From Oleispira sp963933055 (lineage in GTDB: Bacteria > Pseudomonadota > Gammaproteobacteria > Pseudomonadales > Oceanobacteraceae): a stretch of DNA of 5,214 nt. The notes below the pieces were generated by a model. The model worked only from the letters and a program-made list of their open reading frames with translations. It was not told the DNA's origin and ran no database searches. Each line of letters opens with the position of its first letter. Position 1 is the stretch's first letter. Below, in pieces: positions 1 to 5,214 of the stretch. The stretch lies in assembly GCA_963933055.1 (NCBI GenBank), contig CAWVSY010000102.1, positions 1 through 5,214 of the forward strand, in the 5' to 3' direction. Both the position numbers and the translations under genes were made by a program.

Positions 1-666
1 TTACTAAGCTATAGCCTAATCAACTTATCCGCAGCCAATATGGGAATCGTTCTCGCTGGGTTACCCATTATCACCAGCGTATGTGCGGCCTTAATTATGG
101 GTGAACGATACACCCTAAGATTTTGGCTGTCTTCAGGAGTCGGGGCTGGTTTATTAGCCGTCTACTTTATCAATGGCAGTCAGTATTCTGGTTGGGATCT
201 AAAAACACTGGGTATATTAATAGCAGTACTCGCGTTTGGCGGATTGGGCTATAGCGCTGGCGCAAAAGCAGCTAAGAGTATTGGCGGTTGGCAAACTATC
301 TGCTGGATATTGGTTTTGTACCTACCCTTTTCCGCAATTTCCTTTGGGTATTATGCGGGCGATGAAATTTTTATTATTGAATTTACTCAGGCAATGAATA
401 ACCCTGAAGCACAATACCGGTTTTGGCTGCCCATACTGGGCTTGGTGTATTTAGCCGTTATTAGTCAATGGTGGGGGTTTCGTTTTTGGTATCAAGCAAT
501 GGCTGAAGCGGGCGCTGGACGTATTAGTCAGATTCAATTATTACAGCCGTTTTTCACCCTATTTTTTGCTGCTGTGTTTTTGACCGAAACATTAGAAATT
601 GAACATCTAATATTTGCTGGGTTAATTGCACTGGCTGTATTTACTTCTCTTCGGGCCAACAATTAA
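1..666 (+). CDS. EamA/DMT-family transporter, 5'-truncated by window edge
   Basis: This is the C-terminal 221 residues of a polytopic inner-membrane protein of the drug/metabolite transporter (EamA) type. The frame is open to base 1, and the 13 codons before the first ATG (position 40) continue the protein sensibly (LLSYSLINLSAANMGIV), so that ATG is internal and the true start lies outside the window. Visible are the end of the first EamA repeat, with a helix followed by an 'IMGER' motif typical of the family, and a whole second repeat ending in 'QLLQPFFTLFFAAVFLTETLE', the matching Q-P-F...E-T-L signature. Several hydrophobic segments alternate with short loops. Family members are usually about 280-310 residues, so roughly 70-90 residues are missing. 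EamA proteins export metabolites or amino acids, but the substrate cannot be read from sequence. It converges on the monooxygenase gene and probably belongs to a different transcription unit. Confidence 0.85.
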   Translation, partial: LLSYSLINLSAANMGIVLAGLPIITSVCAALIMGERYTLRFWLSSGVGAGLLAVYFINGSQYSGWDLKTLGILIAVLAFGGLGYSAGAKAAKSIGGWQTICWILVLYLPFSAISFGYYAGDEIFIIEFTQAMNNPEAQYRFWLPILGLVYLAVISQWWGFRFWYQAMAEAGAGRISQIQLLQPFFTLFFAAVFLTETLEIEHLIFAGLIALAVFTSLRANN

Positions 667-724
667 TGCGCTGATAATGTATCAGTATTCAAATATAAAA
701 TTCATTTGACACGTATTTGCTAAT

Positions 725-757
725 ATTTCACCAACAGCTATTAACTGTTGGTGAAAT
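725..757. terminator. Perfect 13-bp inverted repeat between convergent genes, probable bidirectional terminator
   Basis: ATTTCACCAACAG (725-737) and CTGTTGGTGAAAT (745-757) are perfect reverse complements around a 7-base loop. The hairpin sits between the 3' ends of the transporter (666) and the monooxygenase (808), where a terminator serving both strands is expected. Neither strand shows a clear run of T after the stem; only the A/T pairs at the stem base would give weak pairing. It may therefore act as an RNA 3'-end stabiliser or need help from Rho. The perfect stem is seen directly; its role is inferred. Confidence 0.55.
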
Positions 758-807
758 CACTACGTTAGCGAGCACAATAAACAACTATCTGAATTCAGAC
801 CAATATT

Positions 808-1989
808 TCATGAGTTATAGGTTGACCTTTTGGCTGCTTCGATAAAAGCAGGCACTCCCGAATTTAAATTAGCTTGCTTTGCCAAGATCAACTCTTCTTT
901 TGAAGCGTATTTTTCATCCCAAGCAAGTACCTTAGGCACCATTAAATAATGCCATAATGGAGGAATAAGTGTCACAAGAATTGTCGTCAAATACCCATTT
1001 ATCATCATTGGAGCATCTTCATAAGGTCGCAAGTCCTGATAAGGCACATTACCATCCGCATGATGATGAGAGTGGCGGGTAAGGTTAAACATAGCCCACG
1101 AACTAATACGCTTATTAGTATTCCATGAGTGCCTCGGTTGAACAGGAACTTTAGGGTTGCGTACCATGCCATAGTGTTCCATATAATTAACGATCTCTAA
1201 TAGAGCTTTTCCAAACAGTGCACAAGCCGTAAAAAATAAAGCACCTACTAAGCCACCAATAAAATAGGCAAGAACGACTAATATAATACTCATCAAATGA
1301 CCTCGAATAACACCATTAGAAAAAGAAAAAGGCCCTTTTCCAAACTTTGCTAAGCGTTCCTTTTCTAAATGCCAAGCACTGATATTACCTTTGATGGTAG
1401 ACGCTAAAATATGGAAGTACACATTACGTCCTCGCGGAGCTGTCGCTGGATCATTAATCGTCGATACATAGCGATGATGTCCATATACATGTTCGATTGA
1501 AAATATCGTGTCAAAGCTGAACGCTAATAACCAGCGACCAATAAACATCGAAATGGGATCCCAAGTGCGGTGTGTTAATTCATGCGCAGTAATGGTTCCC
1601 ATCATTCCAATCATTAAGCCCACGATAATGAAAGTTGATACGCTATGAATAATCGTAGATGTTTCGCGTTGAGCAAGCAAATCATACCCAATAATGCCGG
1701 ATAGATATTCTCCAAAACCCATTACATCAGTAGTGCTCACACTCCAGATTGATACAAATACGACTAGCGATAATAATGGCAGCGCTAGCCATAACTGAAA
1801 AGTGAGAATCTCTGGTTTCTTAAAATCTGGGGTCGCAATATCGTCCCCACCCAATGCGTCTCCTAGAATGTAAGCCACTAAAATAGCGAATAGACCAAAA
1901 ATGATATAAGAACCTCCTGCCAAAATGGCGACTAAGGCTAGAATGCCAATAATGTGAAATAAAAAATATTTTGAATAATGGAATAACAT
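808..1989 (-). CDS. AlkB/XylM-type membrane di-iron monooxygenase (alkane or alkyl-aromatic methyl hydroxylase)
   Basis: This 393-residue integral membrane protein probably inserts one oxygen atom from O2 into a terminal methyl group, using a di-iron centre held by histidines. All histidine boxes of the AlkB group are present: HELTH at 136-140, EHVYGHH at 166-172, and RHSHHH at 305-310, where AlkB typically has RHSDHH. The NYMEHYG motif at 268-274 separates alkane/xylene hydroxylases from fatty acid desaturases. Hydrophobic segments lie near residues 9-45, 65-85, 115-135, 145-163, 230-262 and 333-350. Length fits the family (about 370-410). The ATG at 1989 has an AAGGA ribosome site 6 bases upstream. 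It follows the reductase gene by 12 bases, so the two are surely cotranscribed. The fused-reductase partner recalls XylM or the p-cymene hydroxylase; sequence alone does not decide between alkane and alkyl-aromatic substrates, so no gene symbol is given. Confidence 0.9.
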   Translation of the reverse strand: MLFHYSKYFLFHIIGILALVAILAGGSYIIFGLFAILVAYILGDALGGDDIATPDFKKPEILTFQLWLALPLLSLVVFVSIWSVSTTDVMGFGEYLSGIIGYDLLAQRETSTIIHSVSTFIIVGLMIGMMGTITAHELTHRTWDPISMFIGRWLLAFSFDTIFSIEHVYGHHRYVSTINDPATAPRGRNVYFHILASTIKGNISAWHLEKERLAKFGKGPFSFSNGVIRGHLMSIILVVLAYFIGGLVGALFFTACALFGKALLEIVNYMEHYGMVRNPKVPVQPRHSWNTNKRISSWAMFNLTRHSHHHADGNVPYQDLRPYEDAPMMINGYLTTILVTLIPPLWHYLMVPKVLAWDEKYASKEELILAKQANLNSGVPAFIEAAKRSTYNS

Positions 1990-1995
1990 AAAAAA

Positions 1996-2000
1996 TCCTT
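1996..2000 (-). promoter_or_regulatory. Ribosome binding site of the monooxygenase gene
   Basis: AAGGA on the minus strand, 6 bases before the ATG at 1989 and immediately after the reductase stop codon (2002-2004). It fixes the monooxygenase start and shows that the second gene has its own translation initiation within the bicistronic message. Confidence 0.75.
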
Positions 2001-2001
2001 A

Positions 2002-3036
2002 CTATTTTGAGTTAACAATAAAACGGTCAGCGAACATTTCAGAGGAGGGGATGCCCATAGACGATAATGTATTTATACAGTCATCAATCATTAATGGTGG
2101 GCCACATAAATAAACTTGAGAGCTGTACGTTGCAAAGGATCTTAAATGCTCTCCTAAGTACCCTCTTGGTCCTTGCCATGAAGAGCCCTCAGGCTCCTCT
2201 GACAAGACTTGTTCGAACTCAAACGAAGCGGGCCAGTTTTTACTAATTTTTAATATCTCTTCTAATCCGTAAATATCAGCTTGGGTTCTAGCGCCTAGTA
2301 TTACTGTCACCGCTCGCTGGCAATTCTGTTCTTTAGCCTGCTCTAAAATTGACAATATGGGGGCTAATCCACTACCACCAGCAATCAACAACATATGATT
2401 GTCAGAGTCTCTTAAAAAGAAGTCTCCAAACGGCCCTTCCAATTCAATACTTTTGTTGACTAAATCCTCCCTTTTAACCAAACCAGAAAACTCACCATTA
2501 GGCACATGGCGTATAATAAATTTTACACGTGTATTTTCAGCATTAGGTTTTGATGCAAAAGAATAGGCTCTTGTTACCCCAGGTAGACAGTCAAGACTTA
2601 ACTTAGCATATTGCCCTGCCTTAAAAATCGGCACTTCATCCAGTTCAATTTCTATCGCAGTAATGTCGTGAGTTAATTCTGTTTTACCGACTATTCTTCC
2701 TCGATTTATGCGTTTCTTAGCTCGACTCAGGTCGACCTCAACTTCAACATCATCCGTTTTTGGTACGCTCTGACAGGCGAGTATATAACCAGATTGGACT
2801 TCTTCTGCCGTTAATAGATAGCTTGCATCAGTAAACTCTTTTACCTTACCTTTGATTAGTTTGCACTTGCATTCAGCACAACCACCAACTTTACAGCTAT
2901 AGGGAAAATTAATTCCGTTCCGCAAAGATGCACTGAGCACTGTCTCTTTTTTTTCTAAAGAAATAGCGAGTTGATTCACCCGCATCCCTTCGGGGCTAGC
3001 GCTAGAAAATATAGACTTGATAAATGACCGCATCAT
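2002..3036 (-). CDS. [2Fe-2S] ferredoxin-FAD-NAD(P)H reductase, electron transfer partner of the monooxygenase (XylA-like)
   Basis: A 344-residue cytoplasmic electron transfer protein with three domains in order. The N-terminal plant-type ferredoxin domain (about 18-105) has cluster cysteines C48, C53, C56 and C88, in the pattern C-x4-C-x2-C-x31-C. The FAD domain (about 110-210) has the flavin motif RAYS at 156-159 and GPFGDF at 201-206. The NAD(P)-binding domain (about 214-344) has AGGSGLAPILSIL at 219-231 and CGPP at 311-314. Domain order and length match XylA of xylene monooxygenase and related oxygenase reductases. The ATG at 3036 is preferred because AAGGAA lies 7 bases upstream; an in-frame ATG at 3078 would add 14 residues but falls in the promoter region and has no good ribosome site. 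A second ATG follows directly at 3033. It is the first gene of the operon and probably feeds NAD(P)H electrons straight to the hydroxylase, since no rubredoxin gene is present. Confidence 0.9.
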   Translation of the reverse strand: MMRSFIKSIFSSASPEGMRVNQLAISLEKKETVLSASLRNGINFPYSCKVGGCAECKCKLIKGKVKEFTDASYLLTAEEVQSGYILACQSVPKTDDVEVEVDLSRAKKRINRGRIVGKTELTHDITAIEIELDEVPIFKAGQYAKLSLDCLPGVTRAYSFASKPNAENTRVKFIIRHVPNGEFSGLVKREDLVNKSIELEGPFGDFFLRDSDNHMLLIAGGSGLAPILSILEQAKEQNCQRAVTVILGARTQADIYGLEEILKISKNWPASFEFEQVLSEEPEGSSWQGPRGYLGEHLRSFATYSSQVYLCGPPLMIDDCINTLSSMGIPSSEMFADRFIVNSK

Positions 3037-3044
3037 TAGGGGTT

Positions 3045-3049
3045 TCCTT
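3045..3049 (-). promoter_or_regulatory. Ribosome binding site that decides the reductase start
   Basis: AAGGA on the minus strand (AAGGAA when extended to 3044), with 7 bases between the extended motif and the ATG at 3036. This strong, well-spaced site is the main reason for choosing 3036 over the upstream ATG at 3078. Confidence 0.75.
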
Positions 3050-3065
3050 TTTATTATGTACATCC

Positions 3066-3110
3066 AGTTTAAAGCCAATGCATATATTGGTAGGCGGCAT
3101 ATTCTGACAA
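3066..3110 (-). promoter_or_regulatory. Candidate promoter region of the reductase-monooxygenase operon
   Basis: Two readings are possible. In the first, TTGTCA of the promoter-proximal repeat (3110-3105) serves as a -35 box, with TATATG (3086-3081) as the -10 box at 18-bp spacing. In the second, the repeat end abuts a poor -35, and TAAACT (3071-3066) is the -10 box; this is the class II layout of many AraC-type activators, in which the proximal operator overlaps -35. Both place the transcript start upstream of the ATG at 3036. The boxes are weak, which fits an activator-dependent promoter. No transcript data support either. Confidence 0.35.
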
Positions 3111-3152
3111 GTCAGGGTCATATTTTGACAAGCAGGAGTCACATATTGACAA
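3090..3152 (-). repeat. Three tandem 21-bp direct repeats, probable AraC-type operator array
   Basis: Read on the minus strand, three adjacent units of exactly 21 bp occupy 3152-3132, 3131-3111 and 3110-3090. All begin TTGTCA and share the pattern TTGTCAnnATnTGnCnC, with a common C at position 21; 13 of 21 positions are identical in all three. The two conserved blocks of each unit (TTGTCA and TGnC) start about 11 bp apart, that is one helical turn, as expected for the two helix-turn-helix motifs of one AraC-family monomer. The 21-bp period is two turns, so protomers would bind the same face. The array lies between the divergent regulator and the operon and abuts the operon's core promoter. 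The repeats are seen directly; binding by the adjacent regulator is inferred. Confidence 0.8.
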
Positions 3153-3228
3153 CCCCTATTTTCTAAACGATGCTAATAATCAAAATAACAAAAGCGCTCC
3201 CTATGATAATTCTGAAGCAGGCCTCTTG

Positions 3229-4233
3229 ATGATTCACACAAACGCAAAAATACCTGGAGTGTACTTACTCGCCGTAGCTGAATGCATGGCAGACTTTGGC
3301 ATCAATCAAAGAAAGTGGTTAGATGGGAGCCCATATCAAGTCATTGATGCAGGCATGCTTGATGCAACGGTTAGCTATGAAGCACTTTATGACTTGGTTA
3401 TTAAAGCCGTTGAACTATCGAACAATACTGCGATAGGTGTGATGGTTGGACACCGATTAACATTGCAGTCTCACGGTATACTTGGCTACGCCTTAATGAA
3501 CTGTGAAGATTTAGTATCAGCCGCTAAATTACTTGAGCAATATATATCATTACGCTTTCCCCTTATTGACATATCAACTCGGTATAACGATTCAGAATTC
3601 ATCATCGAACTTAATGAAAAATTCCCGCTCAATGAAATACGAAATTTAGTATTAGAAGCGATACTGGTTACGATTAAGTCGGCTCTCGACCAATTAACAC
3701 CTAAAATAAAAAAAAGCCTGACGATTAGTTTTCCCTATGCTAATAATCAAACAAATGCTTATCATAGTTTGACGGATTGCAAACTCATATTTAATGCACC
3801 CTGCGCAAGTATCAGTATTACAAAAGAATTAATGCTAGAACGAATTCCACTTGCCAATTTAGCCGCTTATAAAGAGGCAGAAATTTTATGCGCGAAAGAA
3901 TTAAAAATCATTAATCAAGAAAGTAGCTATAAAAACAAAGTTAAACAAAAAATTCTGGCAAACAGTGAAAATTTTCCGACACAAGCAGTGATGGCATCAT
4001 GGTTTAATATGACCTCAAGAACTTTGCACAGAAGGCTTGTCAGTGAAGGTGTGTCTTACCGTGAAATTTTGGAAGATGTAAAAAAAACGCTAGCCATTTC
4101 TTATCTTAAAAATACCGAGATGACGATTAAAGAAATTAGCTATTTTTTAGGTTATGAGGATGATCGAAATTTCAGCCGTGCTTTTAGACGCTGGCAAGGC
4201 ATTTCACCGTCAAGGTATCGTTCTGAATGTTAA
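3229..4233 (+). CDS. AraC-family transcriptional regulator with Arabinose_bd-type N-terminal domain
   Basis: A 334-residue cytoplasmic DNA-binding protein. The N-terminal part (about 10-200) resembles the Arabinose_bd domain of AraC-family regulators such as OruR and Acinetobacter AlkR, and would bind a small-molecule inducer. The C-terminal HTH_18 region (about 235-332) holds two helix-turn-helix motifs: the first around 'ASWFNMTSRTLHRRL' (256-270), the second followed by the hallmark 'GYEDDRNFSRAFRRWQG' and 'SPSRYR' (308-331). The ATG at 3229 is preferred over the TTG just before it at 3226; a weak GCAGG site lies 7 bases upstream. It is transcribed divergently from the reductase-monooxygenase operon across a 192-bp region carrying three direct repeats, so it most likely activates that operon in response to the hydroxylase substrate or product. 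The effector is not known. Repression or autoregulation is also possible. Confidence 0.88.
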   Translation: MIHTNAKIPGVYLLAVAECMADFGINQRKWLDGSPYQVIDAGMLDATVSYEALYDLVIKAVELSNNTAIGVMVGHRLTLQSHGILGYALMNCEDLVSAAKLLEQYISLRFPLIDISTRYNDSEFIIELNEKFPLNEIRNLVLEAILVTIKSALDQLTPKIKKSLTISFPYANNQTNAYHSLTDCKLIFNAPCASISITKELMLERIPLANLAAYKEAEILCAKELKIINQESSYKNKVKQKILANSENFPTQAVMASWFNMTSRTLHRRLVSEGVSYREILEDVKKTLAISYLKNTEMTIKEISYFLGYEDDRNFSRAFRRWQGISPSRYRSEC

Positions 4234-4246
4234 TGTCGATTAATGA

Positions 4247-4298
4247 AAAAGCGCTGCATAAAGAAAAGCAATTGAATGCCTTTACAGCATGCAGTTTT
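4247..4298. terminator. Possible bidirectional terminator between the regulator and topB
   Basis: CTGCAT (4254-4259) pairs with ATGCAG (4289-4294), with a second short pairing of AAAG (4260-4263) to CTTT (4280-4283) across a bulge. The stem is followed on the + strand by TTTT (4295-4298), and on the - strand by a T run from the complement of the A tract at 4246-4250. The position between converging genes fits a shared terminator. The stem is short and bulged, so confidence is moderate; the T run overlaps the topB stop codon (4297-4299). Confidence 0.45.
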
Positions 4299-5214
4299 AA
4301 CTTTTTATCTTTTTGGCGTACTTTCTAGCAGGCGGCTTGCGAGCGCTAGGTTTCCCGCCACTTGATTTCTTCGCGCCCTTTTTTTTGAACCCAGCACCTT
4401 GCCCCTTTAATCCCTGCAATGCAGTCGGTATGTACTGCTTAGCCTGTTCAATCAGCGCCAACAAATGATGATTCAGCGGTTGCATAAATCCTTGGTAGTT
4501 AAGCTCGCGCTGGCTGATCGCGTTCAGCTGCTGTTCCCACAAAGCCGTCATATCAGGCGTAATGGCCGATTCAGGTAAGCTGTTGATTAAGCCCCTACCA
4601 ATATCCGTACTGCGTATCTGCTTGCCCGTGCGCTGTAAAAAGTTACGCCTAAAAAGCAGCTCAATGATTCCCGCTCGCGTTGCTTCAGTACCAAGACCGT
4701 CGGTTTCTTTTAACGTCTTGCGAATTTCAGCGCTGCTGACATAACGAGCAATGCCGGTCATTGCCGTCAGCAAGGTGCCGTCGTTAAAATATTCGGGCGG
4801 TGTGGTTTGTTTTTCTACTAAATTGGCGTTATCGCAAGTCCAAGCAAACTTTCCGTATTGCTTGTCATTTGAGTCTAGGGTGATGGGCGGTAAAGACTGC
4901 CCAGTATCTATTTTGTTAACGTGCTGACCACCCGAGCCGTTTTTATTTCCATACAGTACTTTCCAGCCTTGCTTCAATGGCTGCTTGGCTTGAGTCTTAA
5001 ACTGGCCACCCGCAATAGTCGCTTCGACTTTGGTTTCGGCATATTGATAGGCTGGGAAAAACTGCATCAAATATTGGCGCGCGATATGACGATACACTTT
5101 TTGTTCAAACTGGTTCAATTTTGAAAACTGTTCAGCCGATATTGATTTTTCACTCGGCACAATCGCATGGTGTGCTTCTACTTTGCTATCGTTAAAGGCT
5201 TTGCTTTTTAAATT
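4297..5214 (-). CDS. topB: DNA topoisomerase III, C-terminal part, cut by window edge
   Basis: The visible 305 residues are the C-terminal portion of a type IA topoisomerase, which relaxes and decatenates DNA by cutting one strand through a tyrosine. The frame is open to the right edge and begins NLKSKAFNDSKVEAHHAIVPSEK, containing the conserved HHAI-P motif of TopA/TopB, so the GTG at 5160 is an internal valine and not a start. Further on are DGLGTEATRA (about 172-181 of the fragment), the 'IRSTDIGRGLINSLPE' segment, and 'PDMTALWEQQL...YQGFMQPL', which match the TopB pattern better than TopA. The catalytic tyrosine motif lies upstream, outside the window. No C-terminal zinc-finger cysteines are visible; the protein ends in a tail of about 35-40 residues rich in Lys, Arg, Gly and Ser, probably for nucleic acid binding. 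By comparison with the usual length of about 650 residues, somewhat over half is missing. It is a housekeeping gene that converges on the regulator. Confidence 0.92.
   Translation of the reverse strand, partial: NLKSKAFNDSKVEAHHAIVPSEKSISAEQFSKLNQFEQKVYRHIARQYLMQFFPAYQYAETKVEATIAGGQFKTQAKQPLKQGWKVLYGNKNGSGGQHVNKIDTGQSLPPITLDSNDKQYGKFAWTCDNANLVEKQTTPPEYFNDGTLLTAMTGIARYVSSAEIRKTLKETDGLGTEATRAGIIELLFRRNFLQRTGKQIRSTDIGRGLINSLPESAITPDMTALWEQQLNAISQRELNYQGFMQPLNHHLLALIEQAKQYIPTALQGLKGQGAGFKKKGAKKSSGGKPSARKPPARKYAKKIKS

Noticed and set aside
40..42. ATG as start codon of the transporter gene
   Set aside because: The frame is open to base 1 with plausible EamA sequence before it, and the family's first helices would be missing; it is an internal methionine.
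671..685. Small inverted repeat CTGATA-ATG-TATCAG just after the transporter stop
   Set aside because: Only 6 AT-rich pairs with a 3-base loop and no T run; too weak to call as a terminator.
706..726. TTGACA followed by TAATAT in the convergent intergenic region
   Set aside because: Spacing is only 9 bp, and no gene lies downstream on that strand.
808..1989. Fatty acid desaturase instead of monooxygenase
   Set aside because: Desaturases share three histidine boxes, but the NYMEHYG motif, the RHS-x-HH form of the last box and the adjoining XylA-like reductase fit the AlkB/XylM hydroxylase group better.
3090..3152. CRISPR-like array
   Set aside because: The 21-bp units are directly adjacent without spacers and sit in a divergent promoter; an operator array explains them better.
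4562..4744. Plus-strand 60-codon open frame within topB
   Set aside because: It lies wholly antisense to a clearly conserved part of topoisomerase III (the GLGTEATRA region), and its product has no recognisable features.
4921..5124. Plus-strand 67-codon open frame within topB
   Set aside because: Antisense shadow of topB; no ribosome site or recognisable protein features.
5158..5160. GTG as start codon of the topoisomerase gene
   Set aside because: The frame continues upstream to the window edge with the conserved HHAI-P motif spanning this codon, so it is an internal valine.

Overview
The window comes from the chromosome of a bacterium with moderately low GC. The TopB-type topoisomerase III fragment, the AlkB-type monooxygenase and the Arabinose_bd/AraC regulator together suggest a gammaproteobacterium, perhaps marine or cold-adapted. 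That placement is inference; nothing here fixes the genus.

Layout, left to right: (1) the 3' part of an EamA/DMT-family membrane transporter on the + strand, cut by the left edge; (2) a convergent intergenic region with a perfect 13-bp inverted repeat; (3) a two-gene minus-strand operon, read right to left, encoding a [2Fe-2S] ferredoxin/FAD/NAD(P)H reductase fusion and then a membrane-bound AlkB/XylM-type non-heme di-iron hydroxylase; (4) a 192-bp divergent control region with three tandem 21-bp direct repeats; (5) an AraC-family regulator on the + strand; (6) a short convergent region with a probable bidirectional terminator; (7) the 3' part of topB (DNA topoisomerase III) on the - strand, cut by the right edge.

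The central three genes look like a self-contained, substrate-inducible hydroxylation module. The reductase would take electrons from NAD(P)H through FAD to its own [2Fe-2S] cluster and pass them to the membrane di-iron hydroxylase, which would oxidise a methyl group of an alkane, alkyl-aromatic or similar hydrophobic compound. The divergent AraC-type protein probably senses the substrate or product and binds the direct repeats upstream of the operon. No rubredoxin or separate rubredoxin reductase is visible, so the electron transfer chain resembles xylene monooxygenase (XylM/XylA) or p-cymene monooxygenase more than classical AlkB/AlkG/AlkT. The flanking transporter and topB point into the module from both sides and have no evident functional link to it, as expected if the module was inserted as a unit.

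The most notable item not explained by the genes is the triple 21-bp repeat at 3090-3152.
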